A stretch of 64,000 bases of DNA from Nocardioides aurantiacus (GTDB lineage Bacteria; Actinomycetota; Actinomycetes; Propionibacteriales; Nocardioidaceae), in NCBI RefSeq assembly GCF_003752505.1, contig NZ_RKHO01000001.1:186001-250000 (forward strand). The letters are read 5' to 3'. Position numbers and translations under genes: made by a program. Each line of letters opens with the position of its first letter. Position 1 is the first letter of the stretch. Shown here in pieces: positions 41,368 to 50,266 of the stretch. Below the pieces are notes generated by a model, which was given only the letters and a program-made list of their open reading frames with translations, did no database searches and had not been told where the DNA came from.

Positions 41368-42438
41368 ATGACCTCGGTCCGGGTCCGCGCGCGGTTCCAC
41401 GAGCTCCGGGTGGCCGCCGTCGAGCGCCTCACCGACGACGCCGCCGCGATCACCTTCGAGGTGCCCGAGGAGCTGCGCGCGGCGTACGCCTTCGAGGCCG
41501 GCCAGTCGCTGACGCTGCGGCGCACGGTCGAGGGCCAGGAGCACCGCCGCTCCTACTCCATCTGCGCCCCCGCGGGCGCCCGGCCCCGCGTCGGGGTGCG
41601 CGAGGTCCCCGACGGGCTGTTCTCCCGCTGGCTGGTCCGCGAGCTGCGGGTCGGCGACGTGGTCGAGGTGCAGACGCCGACGGGGAGCTTCCGGGCCGAC
41701 CCCGCCACCCCCGGCCGCCACCTGTGCATCGCCGCGGGCTCGGGCATCACCCCGATGCTCTCGATCGCCAGCTCGGTGCTGGCGCACCCCGAGAGCCGGG
41801 TGACGCTGCTCTACGGCAACCGCACCACCGGCTCGGTGATGTTCGCCGAGGAGCTGGCCGACCTGAAGAACCGCCACGGCGCTCAGCTCGACCTGGTCCA
41901 CGTGCTCTCCCGCGAGCCCCGCGACGTGGAGCTGTTCTCGGGCCGGCTCGACGCCCAGCGGCTGCGCACGCTGCTGACGGTGCTGGTGCCCGTCGACGAC
42001 CTCGACCACGTCTGGCTGTGCGGTCCCTTCGGGATGGTCGCCGACGCCCGGGCCGTGCTGGAGGAGCTCGGCGTGCCTGCCGACCGGGTGCACGTCGAGC
42101 TGTTCTACGTCGACGAGCCGCCGCCCGAGCTCGAGCGCCCCGACGCCGTCGTGGAGGGGGAGACCAGCGAGGTCACCGTCGTGCTCGACGGCCGCTCGAC
42201 GACCGCCCCGATGAGCACGGGCGCCAGCGTCCTGGACGGCGCCGCGGCCACCCGCCACGACCTGCCGTTCGCCTGCAAGGGGGGCGTGTGCGGCACCTGC
42301 CGCGCGCGCGTCACCGCGGGCGAGGTCGACATGCGCCGCAACTACGCCCTCGACGACGACGAGGTCGAGCGCGGGTTCGTGCTGACCTGCCAGTCCTTCC
42401 CGGTCGGCGACGCCGTGACCGTCGACTTCGACGCGTGA
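41368..42438 (+). CDS. paaE: Phenylacetyl-CoA epoxidase reductase (FAD, 2Fe-2S)
   Basis: A 356-residue reductase of the class IA type. The FAD domain (1-110) has HRRSYSICAPAGARPRVGVR. The NAD domain (110-230) has LCIAAGSGITPMLSIASSVL and VWLCGPFGM. The C-terminal plant-type 2Fe-2S ferredoxin domain has CKGGVCGTCRARV and FVLTCQSFPVGD, giving all four Cys ligands. It passes NADPH electrons to PaaA. Last gene of the operon in the window. Confidence 0.95.
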   Translation: MTSVRVRARFHELRVAAVERLTDDAAAITFEVPEELRAAYAFEAGQSLTLRRTVEGQEHRRSYSICAPAGARPRVGVREVPDGLFSRWLVRELRVGDVVEVQTPTGSFRADPATPGRHLCIAAGSGITPMLSIASSVLAHPESRVTLLYGNRTTGSVMFAEELADLKNRHGAQLDLVHVLSREPRDVELFSGRLDAQRLRTLLTVLVPVDDLDHVWLCGPFGMVADARAVLEELGVPADRVHVELFYVDEPPPELERPDAVVEGETSEVTVVLDGRSTTAPMSTGASVLDGAAATRHDLPFACKGGVCGTCRARVTAGEVDMRRNYALDDDEVERGFVLTCQSFPVGDAVTVDFDA

Positions 42439-42511
42439 GCCCGCGGTGGCCCCCGACGGAGGGCGACGAGCACCCCTGAGCACCTCGGGCCCCGGTGGGT
42501 ACGACGAGACG

Positions 42512-43279
42512 GTGACCCCCTCGACGAAGGCCCGCCCCGCCGCCGGCACCCCCGACGCCGACCGCGCCCACGCACCCCGCCCCCACCTGTGGCTCCGCGA
42601 GGGGCTGACCGGTCTCGAGCTGGCCCACTCGGCGGCGTCGCGGCGCTACCTCGCCGGACTGCCGAGCGGCGACGGCCACCCCGTGCTCGTGCTGCCCGGC
42701 TTCCTCGCCGGCGCCAGCTCGACCGGCTTCTTGCGCGGGTTCCTGCGCAGCAAGGGCTACCGCGTCTACGACTGGGGCCAGGGTCGCAACATGGGCGTCC
42801 GGCAGGGGCTGCGAGGTCGGCTGAGCGAGCGGCTCGACCACATCGCGCAGCGCTCCGGCGAGCCGATGAGCATCGTCGGCTGGAGCGCGGGCGGCATCTA
42901 CGCCCGCGAGATCGCGCGCGAGAACCCCGACCGGGTCCGCTCGGTGATCACGATGGGCACCCCGATGCGCGGCAACCTCCGGGCGACGTCGGCCTGGCCG
43001 GCGTACACGCTGCTCAACCGGGGCCGCAACGCCGTCGACCTGACGCCCGAGGTGCTCGGCAGCCGGGCGGCGCCGCTGTCCGTGCCGACCACCTGCATCT
43101 ACAGCCGCTACGACGGCATCGTCGCCTGGGAGCTGTGCACCAGCCTGCCGGCGCCGACCACCGAGAACGTCGAGGTGCGCTCGACCCACCTGGGCTTCGG
43201 CCACCACCGCGCCACCCTCGCCGTCGTGGCCGACCGGCTCGCGCAGCCGGTGGGGGAGTGGCGGCCCTACGCGGGCTGA
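42512..43279 (+). CDS. Alpha/beta hydrolase, lipase/esterase-like
   Basis: A 255-residue hydrolase. HPVLVLPGFLAGASSTGFLR starts the fold, SIVGWSAGGIYAREIARENP carries the nucleophile Ser in GWSAG, followed by SVITMGTPMRGN. The acid is in YSRYDGIVAW and the His in STHLGFGHH. The pattern (GFLAG, GTPMRG) is close to actinobacterial PGAP1-like or triacylglycerol lipase-like esterases. Start is uncertain: GTG 42512 or GTG 42446. It follows paaE by 73 bp, so may be read through; its 3' end overlaps a convergent gene by 13 bp. Confidence 0.8.
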   Translation: MTPSTKARPAAGTPDADRAHAPRPHLWLREGLTGLELAHSAASRRYLAGLPSGDGHPVLVLPGFLAGASSTGFLRGFLRSKGYRVYDWGQGRNMGVRQGLRGRLSERLDHIAQRSGEPMSIVGWSAGGIYAREIARENPDRVRSVITMGTPMRGNLRATSAWPAYTLLNRGRNAVDLTPEVLGSRAAPLSVPTTCIYSRYDGIVAWELCTSLPAPTTENVEVRSTHLGFGHHRATLAVVADRLAQPVGEWRPYAG

Positions 43280-44394
43280 GGCCAGGTCCGCCCGACGACC
43301 TCCGCCACCGTCGCGCGAGCGGTGCGCCCGACGCCGATCAGCGTCGCGGAGGCGGGTCCGGTCCAGTCGCCGTACCCCACGAGGTGGACGCGGTGGTCGC
43401 GCTCGGCCCGGGTGCCCGACGTGCCGCCCACGGGGACCCGGCCGTCGGCGTCGCGCAGCCGCAGCGGCGCGAGGTGGCGCAGCGCCGGCCGGAAGCCGGT
43501 GCACCAGAGCACCACGTCGGCCCGCTCGGTGGTGCCGTCGGCCCAGGCGACGCCGTCGCGGGTGAGCCGCTCGAACATCGGGCGCGCGTGGAGCACCCCG
43601 CGGTCGCGGGCCTCGCGCACCTCCGGGACGACCACGACGTCGCCCAGGCCGCCGACCCCGTCGTGCGGCGTACCCCCCTCGCGGGCGCGGACCCGCGCGG
43701 TGGCCGCGTCGAAGAGGGCCCGCCCGTCCACGTCGTCGGGCAGGAACCGCGGCGGTCGCGTCGCGACCCAGGTGGTGTCGGCGACGCGGGAGACCAGGGC
43801 CAGCAGCTGGGCCGCGGAGTTGCCGCCGCCGACCACCACGACCCGCTGCCCCGCCAGCTCCTCGGGCGAGCGCAGGTCCGCGGCGTGCAGCTGGCGCCCG
43901 GCGTACAGCCCGCTCCCGGGGTACGCCGGCCGGAACGGGCGGTCCCACGTGCCGGTCGCCGACACCACCACCCGGGCCCTCACCGCCAGCCCGGGGGCAC
44001 GCACGAGCAGCGGGCCGCCCGCGTCGTCGTCGGCCGCGACCACCTCGCTCACCCGGTGCGGGCGCAGCGGCGCCAGGCCGTAGCGCTGCTCGTACGCCGT
44101 CAGGTAGGCCACCACGTGGTCGCGCGGCGGGTAGCCGTCGTGGACGCCGGTCGGGTCCCGCCACGGCGGCATCATCCAGCCGGGCAGCGAGGAGTACGCC
44201 GGGGGCGAGAACAGGTGGAGGCCGTCCCACGTCCGGGGCCACGCGCCACCGGGACGGTCGGCGGCGTCGAGGAGGAGGAAGTCCTGCCGGGGGACCCGGC
44301 CGAGCCGCTGCAGGTGGTAGCCGACGGCCAGGCCCGCCTGTCCGGCCCCGACGACCACGACGGGGACCTCGAGGTGCTGCGTCCGCCCCGCCAC
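43267..44394 (-). CDS. FAD-dependent flavin-containing monooxygenase-like oxidoreductase
   Basis: A 375-residue flavoprotein. Two dinucleotide folds are clear: VPVVVVGAGQAGLAVGYHLQ (FAD) and RVVVVGGGNSAAQLLALVSR (NADPH). The loop GGAWPRTWDGLHLFSPPAYS is typical of FMO/CzcO-like proteins. It probably hydroxylates or oxygenates a small molecule; no substrate can be given. It ends head to head with the lipase-like gene and is divergent from the epimerase gene. Confidence 0.85.
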   Translation of the reverse strand: MAGRTQHLEVPVVVVGAGQAGLAVGYHLQRLGRVPRQDFLLLDAADRPGGAWPRTWDGLHLFSPPAYSSLPGWMMPPWRDPTGVHDGYPPRDHVVAYLTAYEQRYGLAPLRPHRVSEVVAADDDAGGPLLVRAPGLAVRARVVVSATGTWDRPFRPAYPGSGLYAGRQLHAADLRSPEELAGQRVVVVGGGNSAAQLLALVSRVADTTWVATRPPRFLPDDVDGRALFDAATARVRAREGGTPHDGVGGLGDVVVVPEVREARDRGVLHARPMFERLTRDGVAWADGTTERADVVLWCTGFRPALRHLAPLRLRDADGRVPVGGTSGTRAERDHRVHLVGYGDWTGPASATLIGVGRTARATVAEVVGRTWPQPA

Positions 44395-44460
44395 CGAGCC
44401 AGGCTACGGCGCGGACCTCGAGGCCCGCCTGAGCCGCCGCCGCCTGGGTACGACGGGCCC

Positions 44461-45366
44461 ATGCGCATCTTCTTCACCGGCGGCAGCGGCAAGGCCGGCC
44501 GGCACGTGGCCCCCTTCCTCGCCGACCAGGGCCACCAGGTCACCAACGCCGACCTCGTCCCGCTCGACCACCCCGGGGTCAGCGACCTGCGGGTCGACCT
44601 GACCGACGCGGGGGAGACCTGGTCGGCCCTCGCCGGCATGGCCACCTTCGAGGAGCTCGAGCACACCGAGGCGCTGCGCTACGACGCGGTCGTCCACTTC
44701 GCCGCGGTGCCGCGGATCCTGCTGACCAGCGACGCGGCGACGTACGCCACCAACGTGCTCAGCACCTACCACGTCCTCGAGGCCGCCACCCGGCTCGGGA
44801 TCCCCAAGATCGTCTTCGCCTCCTCCGAGACGACCTACGGCATCTGCTTCGCCCGCGGCGAGCGCAAGCCGCTCCACGTCCCGGTCGACGAGGAGCACCC
44901 GACGGTGCCCGAGGACGCCTACGCGATGTCCAAGGTCGCGGGCGAGGTCACCGCACGCTCGTTCCAGGCCCGCACCGGCACCGACGTCTACGGGCTGCGG
45001 ATCAACAACGTCATCGAGCCCCACGAGTACGCCGAGATGTTCCCGCCCTTCCTCACCGATCCCGGCCGCCGGCGCCGCAACGTCTTCGCCTACATCGACA
45101 CCCGCGACCTCGGCCAGATGGTGCAGCGCTGCCTGGAGACCGACGGGCTGGGCTACCAGGTCTTCAACGTCGCCAACGCCGACATGTCCACCGCCGCCAC
45201 GACCGAGCAGGTCCGCGAGCAGTTCTACGACGGCGTCGAGGTGCGCCGCGAGATGGGCCGCGACGAGACCTTCTACGCCATCGACAAGGCCCGCGAGCTG
45301 CTCGGCTTCGAGCCGCAGCACTCCTGGCGCGACGTGCTCGACGACCCGGGCGCAGGCGAGGGCTGA
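44461..45366 (+). CDS. NAD-dependent epimerase/dehydratase (extended SDR)
   Basis: A 301-residue extended SDR. The Rossmann motif is FFTGGSGKAGRHVAPFLADQ; the catalytic YxxxK is YAMSKVAG, with Ser/Thr in VFASSETTYG. The region ending ERKPLHVPVDEEHPTVPEDA is close to UDP-sugar epimerase-like proteins of unassigned substrate in actinobacteria. ATG 44461. It is isolated: 50 bp before the ABC transporter genes, 67 bp from the divergent monooxygenase start. Confidence 0.87.
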   Translation: MRIFFTGGSGKAGRHVAPFLADQGHQVTNADLVPLDHPGVSDLRVDLTDAGETWSALAGMATFEELEHTEALRYDAVVHFAAVPRILLTSDAATYATNVLSTYHVLEAATRLGIPKIVFASSETTYGICFARGERKPLHVPVDEEHPTVPEDAYAMSKVAGEVTARSFQARTGTDVYGLRINNVIEPHEYAEMFPPFLTDPGRRRRNVFAYIDTRDLGQMVQRCLETDGLGYQVFNVANADMSTAATTEQVREQFYDGVEVRREMGRDETFYAIDKARELLGFEPQHSWRDVLDDPGAGEG

Positions 45367-45416
45367 CCCGGGCGCCCGCGCGGGCGTAGCGTGCCCAGCG
45401 GAGGAGGGGACGACCG

Positions 45417-46328
45417 ATGCCGGGGACCCACGCGATCCGCACGCACGGGCTGGTCAAGCGGTTCGGCCGTGCCACCGCGCTCGACGGGCTCGACCTCGAG
45501 GTGGCCCGCGGGGAGGTGCACGGCTTCCTGGGCCCCAACGGCGCCGGCAAGTCGACGGCGCTGCGGGTCCTGCTCGGGCTGCTCCGCGCCGACGCCGGCA
45601 CGGCCGAGCTGCTGGGCGGCGACCCGTGGCGCGACGTGGTCGAGCTGCACCGCCGGCTGGCCTACGTGCCCGGCGACGTGGTGCTGTGGCCCTCGCTGAC
45701 CGGCGGCGAGGCGATCGACCTCATCGGCAACCTCCGGGGCGGCCTGGACCGGGCGCGTCGCGACGACCTCGTCGAGCGCTTCGAGCTCGACCCGACCAAG
45801 CGGGGCCGGCACTACTCCAAGGGCAACCGCCAGAAGGTCGCGATCGTCGTTGCGCTCGCAGCCGACGTCGAGCTGCTCGTCCTCGACGAGCCGACCTCGG
45901 GCCTCGACCCGCTGATGGAGGCGGCCTTCCAGGACGAGGTCGCGCGGCTGCCGGCCGAGGGCCGCACGGTGCTGCTGTCGAGCCACATCCTCGGCGAGGT
46001 GCAGGCGCTCGCCGACCGGGTGAGCATCATCCGCCGCGGCCGCGTCGTGCAGACCGGCACGCTGGCCGACCTGCGTGGGCAGACCCGGTGGGGCGTCGAG
46101 GCGGTCCTCGCCCGGCCGCCGGCCGACCCGGGCGCTCTGCCCGGCCTGCACGACGTGGTGCTCGACGACCGCGGCGGGCTGCGCGCGACCGTCGACCCCG
46201 GCGAGGTCAACCGGGCCATGGCCGCGCTGGTGGCGCACGACCTGCTCTCCATCACCGTCTCGCCGGCCTCGCTGGAGGACCTCTTCCTCCGGCAGTACGG
46301 CGATGCGCAGGCCGGCGCCACGCCGTGA
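45417..46328 (+). CDS. ABC transporter ATP-binding protein (exporter)
   Basis: A 303-residue ATPase. Walker A is GFLGPNGAGKSTALRVLLGL, the signature YSKGNRQKVAIVVALAADVE, Walker B LLVLDEPTSGLDP, and the switch His in VLLSSHILGEV. About 70 C-terminal residues with a HDVVLDDRG region are an accessory domain of the DrrA/ABC-2 type. It pairs with the overlapping permease (GTGA). Such two-gene pairs export antibiotics or lipids; the substrate here is unknown. ATG 45417 follows GGAGGAGGGG. Confidence 0.9.
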   Translation: MPGTHAIRTHGLVKRFGRATALDGLDLEVARGEVHGFLGPNGAGKSTALRVLLGLLRADAGTAELLGGDPWRDVVELHRRLAYVPGDVVLWPSLTGGEAIDLIGNLRGGLDRARRDDLVERFELDPTKRGRHYSKGNRQKVAIVVALAADVELLVLDEPTSGLDPLMEAAFQDEVARLPAEGRTVLLSSHILGEVQALADRVSIIRRGRVVQTGTLADLRGQTRWGVEAVLARPPADPGALPGLHDVVLDDRGGLRATVDPGEVNRAMAALVAHDLLSITVSPASLEDLFLRQYGDAQAGATP

Positions 46329-47917
46329 GCACCCGCCTGGCCGGGGTCGGCCCGCTGCTGCGGGTCTCGCTGCGCCAGGACGCCCTGCGCACCGTGCCCT
46401 GGGTGCTGCTGGTCTGCCTGCTGCCGGTCTCCTCGGTGGTGGCCTACGACCTCGTGTTCCCCGCCGCCCGCGACCGGGCCGCGCTGGCCGCCAGCATGGG
46501 CAGCAACCCGGCGCTGTCGCTGCTGCTCGGCCCGGCCCGCGACCTGTCCACGGCCGACGGCTTCGCCGGCTGGCGCTCGGGACAGGTGGGTGCGGTGTTC
46601 GCAGGGCTGATGACGGTCCTCGTCGTGGTGCGTCACAGCCGGGCCCAGGAGGACTCCGGCCAGGCCGAGCTGCTCGCGTCCGCGGTGATGGCCCGCGGGT
46701 CGCGGCTGGCGGTCGCGCTCCTCGTCGCGGGGCTGGCCGCCGGGGCGACCGGGGTGACCTGCGCGGTCGCGACCGTGTCCGCCGGCGGCGACCCGCGGTC
46801 GTCGTGGCTGCTCGCCGCGACCTTCACCGCGTCCGGGCTGGTGTTCGCCGGCGTCGCGGCCGTCACCGCGCAGCTGGCCTCCGACGCCCGCACCGCCACG
46901 GGCCTCGCGGTCGCGGTGCTGGGCCTGTCCTACGTGCTGCGCGGCTACCTCGACGCCGCGGGAGCCCCGGCCTGGACCACCTGGCTGACGCCGCTGGGCT
47001 GGCTGGAGGCGACCCGGCCCGGAGCCGGTGACCGGCCGGCGCCGCTCCTGCTCGCCCTCGTCGCCTCGGTGGCGCTGGCCGCCGCCGCCTTCGTGCTGCA
47101 GTCCCGCCGTGACTTCGGTCAGGGCCTGCTCGCCGCGCGCACGGGCCCGGCCGAGGCCGGGTCGGTGGGCTCGCCCTGGGGCCTGGCCGTCCGGCTGCAG
47201 CGCGGACCGGTGCTGGCGTGGGTCCTCGCCGTCGTCGGGACGGGGCTGCTCCTGGGGAGCCTCACCGGCTCCGTGGGCGACCTCGTCGCCGAGAACCCCA
47301 CGATGGCCGCGCTGCTGGCCTCGGGGGCGCTGAGCGCCGGCGGGCTGGCCTTCGCCTTCGTGGTCACGATGCTGCAGGTGCTCGCCCTGCTGGCGGCGGT
47401 CGCGGGCGTCCAGGTGGTGGTGCGCGCGCACGCCGAGGAGGCCGCCCACCGGCTCGAGCAGCTGCTGGCGGCCGGCCTGCGCCGGCGTACGCACCTCGCC
47501 ACGCACGCGGTGATCGCGCTCGGTGCGCCGTCGCTCGCGCTGCTGCTCGCCGGCGCGGCGCTGGGGGTGGTCGCCCACGGACAGGAGCCGGACGTCGCGA
47601 CCGGCGACGTGGTGCTGCAGGCCGCGGCGACCCTGCCGGCGGTGTGGCTGCTCGTCGGCCTCGCCCTCGCGGCGGTCGGCGCCGCCCCCCGCCTGCGCGC
47701 GGTCGGCTGGCTGGCCGTGGTGGGGACCTTCGTCCTCACCGTCCTGGGCCCGACGCTCGACCTGCCCGGGTGGGCGCTCGACCTGAGCCCGCTGCGCCAC
47801 GTGCCCGACGTCGCGGCTCCGGGCCTCGCGTGGGGCGGCTCGGCGGCGCTGGCCGCGGTCGCGGCAGGGTTGGTCGCGGTGGCCTTCGTCGGCCTCGAGC
47901 GGCGCGACGTCGGCTAG
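46325..47917 (+). CDS. ABC-2-type permease with duplicated transmembrane half
   Basis: A 530-residue permease with about 12 helices, roughly twice the size of a single ABC-2 half. The two halves each start with a soluble stretch followed by a long helix series (VPWVLLVCLLPVSSVVAYDL and GPVLAWVLAVVGTGLLLGSL). It resembles the polyketide-antibiotic exporter permeases of actinobacteria. The fused duplicate probably makes a full transmembrane unit with one or two copies of the ATPase. The start GTG 46325 overlaps the ATPase stop by 4 bp. Confidence 0.85.
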   Translation: MSTRLAGVGPLLRVSLRQDALRTVPWVLLVCLLPVSSVVAYDLVFPAARDRAALAASMGSNPALSLLLGPARDLSTADGFAGWRSGQVGAVFAGLMTVLVVVRHSRAQEDSGQAELLASAVMARGSRLAVALLVAGLAAGATGVTCAVATVSAGGDPRSSWLLAATFTASGLVFAGVAAVTAQLASDARTATGLAVAVLGLSYVLRGYLDAAGAPAWTTWLTPLGWLEATRPGAGDRPAPLLLALVASVALAAAAFVLQSRRDFGQGLLAARTGPAEAGSVGSPWGLAVRLQRGPVLAWVLAVVGTGLLLGSLTGSVGDLVAENPTMAALLASGALSAGGLAFAFVVTMLQVLALLAAVAGVQVVVRAHAEEAAHRLEQLLAAGLRRRTHLATHAVIALGAPSLALLLAGAALGVVAHGQEPDVATGDVVLQAAATLPAVWLLVGLALAAVGAAPRLRAVGWLAVVGTFVLTVLGPTLDLPGWALDLSPLRHVPDVAAPGLAWGGSAALAAVAAGLVAVAFVGLERRDVG

Positions 47918-47939
47918 GGGCCGGGTGGGGTCCGGCGCC

Positions 47940-48659
47940 TCAGACGGGCGGGGCGATCCCCTGGCGGTGCTGCTCGATCACGTCGGCGGCGAGCTGGGAG
48001 AGCTTGACGTTCATCTGCTGCGAGAGCCGCGAGAGCACCCCGAACGCCTCGGCGTCGGTGAGGTCGTGGGTCTGCATCAGCAGGCCGAGCGCGGTGCCGA
48101 TGGTGCGGTTGCTCTGCAGCCCCGCCCGCATCGTCTCGGCCTCCTCGCCGTGCAGCGCGGCGGTGACCGCGACCGACGCGAACGCCGCCAGCACCGCGGC
48201 CTGGGCCATCGACTCCTCGCCGAGCGCCCCCGGGGTGCTGCTGAACAGGTTGAGCGCGCCCAGGTGGCGGCCGGCGGTGCGGAGCCGGAAGCCGCCCATG
48301 CCGCGCACGGGCGTCTCGGCCACGAGGCGGCTCGCGAGGGCCGGCCACCGGTTGGGTGCCGTGAGGTCGGCGCACAGGTGCAGGTCGGGCTCGTCGTCGC
48401 GCAGCGCGTCGAGGCAGGGCCCGTCGCCGAGCTCGAGCTCGATGGCGTCGCCGCGGCGGGCGACGTCGTCGGAGGCGGCGGCGGTGCGGCCGCGCCCGTC
48501 GGCCAGCAGCATGAGCGACGCGTGGTCGCAGCCGTCGACGACCTCGACGGCACCGCGGCACAGCACCTCGTAGGTGTCGGCCACCGACGCGGCCCGGCCG
48601 ACGGCCTCGGCGAGGCGCGTGAAGGAGTCGACCAGCTCCGGGGGGTAGTCGACGGTCAC
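47940..48659 (-). CDS. GAF-ANTAR RNA-binding regulator
   Basis: A 239-residue protein. The GAF-like domain (10-160) has VDGCDHASLMLLADGRGRTA and DGPCLDALRDDEPDLHLCAD. The ANTAR domain (175-235) reads ETMRAGLQSNRTIGTALGLL and TDAEAFGVLSRLSQQMNVKL. ANTAR domains bind double stem-loop RNA and antiterminate transcription. GTG 48659 has AGAGGAG 5 bases before it and gives the usual short N-terminus. Its own upstream region contains an 8-bp palindrome (48677-48694). No target operon is obvious nearby. Confidence 0.85.
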   Translation of the reverse strand: MTVDYPPELVDSFTRLAEAVGRAASVADTYEVLCRGAVEVVDGCDHASLMLLADGRGRTAAASDDVARRGDAIELELGDGPCLDALRDDEPDLHLCADLTAPNRWPALASRLVAETPVRGMGGFRLRTAGRHLGALNLFSSTPGALGEESMAQAAVLAAFASVAVTAALHGEEAETMRAGLQSNRTIGTALGLLMQTHDLTDAEAFGVLSRLSQQMNVKLSQLAADVIEQHRQGIAPPV

Positions 48660-48676
48660 GCGCACTCCTCTCGCGA

Positions 48677-48694
48677 CGCCCGGGCACCCGGGCG
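48677..48694. promoter_or_regulatory. GC palindrome upstream of the GAF-ANTAR gene
   Basis: CGCCCGGG-CA-CCCGGGCG is an 8-bp inverted repeat 18 bp before the GAF-ANTAR start. It could be an operator or an RNA hairpin in the leader. It is one stem only, not the double stem-loop known as an ANTAR target. Confidence 0.35.
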
Positions 48695-48808
48695 ACACCG
48701 GATCTTGTCACACCACGGCGTGGCGGACCGTCCGACCGGGTGTGAACGTGCCTGGAGTGGGCACCCGAGAGGTGGGCACAGATCGAGGTCTTCCTCGTCC
48801 CGCACCCC

Positions 48809-48846
48809 GACGCCTCCGCGGTGAAGCAGTCCGCCGCGGAGGCGTC
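48809..48846 (-). terminator. 13-bp stem-loop terminator of the P450 gene
   Basis: GACGCCTCCGCGG (48809-48821) and CCGCGGAGGCGTC (48834-48846) pair perfectly around a 12-nt loop. On the minus strand the hairpin begins inside the P450 stop codon. No poly-U follows. It should end the P450 transcript before the oppositely encoded flank. Confidence 0.75.
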
Positions 48847-50200
48847 ACCCCGTCGCGACGGGCTGCGTCTGCAGCCGCGCGGGAAGGGCGCCCCACCCGC
48901 GCAGGATCCGGGTCGGCCGCCGCCGCGCCCCGGGCTCGAGGGCCAGGTCGGGGAACCGGTAGAAGACCGCGCGCAGCCCGACCTCGCCCTCCATCCGCGC
49001 CAGCGCCGCCCCGAGGCAGTAGTGGCGGCCGGACGAGAACGACACGTGGTCGCCCGCGTTGGCCCGGGCGACGTCGAACACGTCGGGGTCGGTGAAGACC
49101 TCCGGGTCGCGGTTGGCCCCGGCCAGCAGCGTGGTCACCACCGCGCCGCGGGGCACGGTCGTCCCCGCCAGCTCGGTGTCGCGCACCACGGTCCGGCCGG
49201 TCAGCAGCACCGGCGGGTCGTGCCGCAGCACCTCGTCGACGGCGTTGGGCCACAGCGCGGGGTCGTCCTGGAGGGCCCGCAGCTGGTCCGGGTGCTCGTG
49301 CAGCAGCCAGATGCCGTTGCCGAGCAGGTTGACCGTGGTCTCGAAGCCGGCGGCCAGGACCAGCCCGGCGGTGGCCTTGAGCTCCGCGTCGTCGAGACCG
49401 CGTCCGTCCTCGTCCCGGGCGGTGACGAGCTGGCTGAGGAGGTCGGCGCCGGGCGAGCGGCGTACGTCCTCGATGTGGGTGTGCAGCCACCGCTCGAACT
49501 CCGTCAGCGAGGCCTCGACCTCGCGGAAGTGGCGCCACCCCAGGCCCAGGTCGAGGCTGGGGGCGGCGCCCTCGCCGAAGCGCAGCACCCGGTCGCGGTC
49601 GGCGGCCGGCACCCCGAGGATCTCGGCGATCACCGTGACGGGCAGCAGCGCGCAGTAGCGCTCGACCAGGTCGACGGGGTGGCCGGCGCGGGCGTCGGCC
49701 CCGAGGTCGTCGAGGAGCTCGGTGGCGATCTGCTCGGTCCGCTCGCGCAGCTGCTGCACCGCGCGGGCGCTGAAGACCCGGGTGACCAGCTTGCGGTAGC
49801 GGGTGTGGTCGGGCGGCTCGGTCACCAGCAGCGACGGCGGGGTCAGCGGCCCGATGGGCGCCCGGCGTCCGGCCCACGTGGACAGCCGTCCCAGCGGGCC
49901 GGGCGCGGAGCCGATGTCGACGCCGGCGCGGACGTCGTTGCTGGTGAGCACCTCCTTCACCGTGGGGAGCGAGGCGGTGACGTAGGCGAACTGCGAGCGG
50001 TGCAGCGGGCCGTCGGCGCGGACCTCCTCGAACAGCTCGAGCGGGGCCGCGTCGCTGGAGGCGGTCGCCTCGATCAGCCGGCCGTGCAGGTCGCCGCGCT
50101 TCGCCGAGCCGCGGATCGCCCACCGCGGCAGCGCGTGGCCCAGGCCCCACCGCAGCGTGGAGGCGACCTGTCCCTCGAGTCCTGCTCGTACGCCGCTCAT
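48845..50200 (-). CDS. Cytochrome P450
   Basis: A 451-residue soluble bacterial P450. The heme-binding loop is VSFSSGRHYCLGAALARMEG (axial Cys), the I-helix oxygen groove is LVLAAGFETTVNLLGNGIWL, the ExxR is in VDEVLRHDPP, and the C-helix is PPDHTRYRKLVTRVFSARAV. It would need a ferredoxin and reductase from elsewhere. The N-terminal 50 residues are typical of CYP107-like enzymes, though no subfamily can be fixed by eye. It is divergent from a TetR gene across two 16-bp palindromes, so it is probably an inducible enzyme. Confidence 0.92.
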   Translation of the reverse strand: MSGVRAGLEGQVASTLRWGLGHALPRWAIRGSAKRGDLHGRLIEATASSDAAPLELFEEVRADGPLHRSQFAYVTASLPTVKEVLTSNDVRAGVDIGSAPGPLGRLSTWAGRRAPIGPLTPPSLLVTEPPDHTRYRKLVTRVFSARAVQQLRERTEQIATELLDDLGADARAGHPVDLVERYCALLPVTVIAEILGVPAADRDRVLRFGEGAAPSLDLGLGWRHFREVEASLTEFERWLHTHIEDVRRSPGADLLSQLVTARDEDGRGLDDAELKATAGLVLAAGFETTVNLLGNGIWLLHEHPDQLRALQDDPALWPNAVDEVLRHDPPVLLTGRTVVRDTELAGTTVPRGAVVTTLLAGANRDPEVFTDPDVFDVARANAGDHVSFSSGRHYCLGAALARMEGEVGLRAVFYRFPDLALEPGARRRPTRILRGWGALPARLQTQPVATG

Positions 50201-50224
50201 GTCGGGTCCCGTCCTCGTCTGCTC

Positions 50225-50257
50225 GATACCGTTCGGTATCCAATACCTTTCGGTATC
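50225..50257. promoter_or_regulatory. Two tandem 16-bp operators in the P450-TetR gap
   Basis: GATACCGTTCGGTATC (50225-50240) is a perfect 7-bp-arm palindrome. AATACCTTTCGGTATC (50242-50257) is a second copy with one weaker arm; the centres are 17 bp apart. They lie 24 bp from the P450 start and just before the TetR gene start, which allows one repressor to control both. Confidence 0.78.
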
Positions 50258-50266
50258 GTGCCGCTC

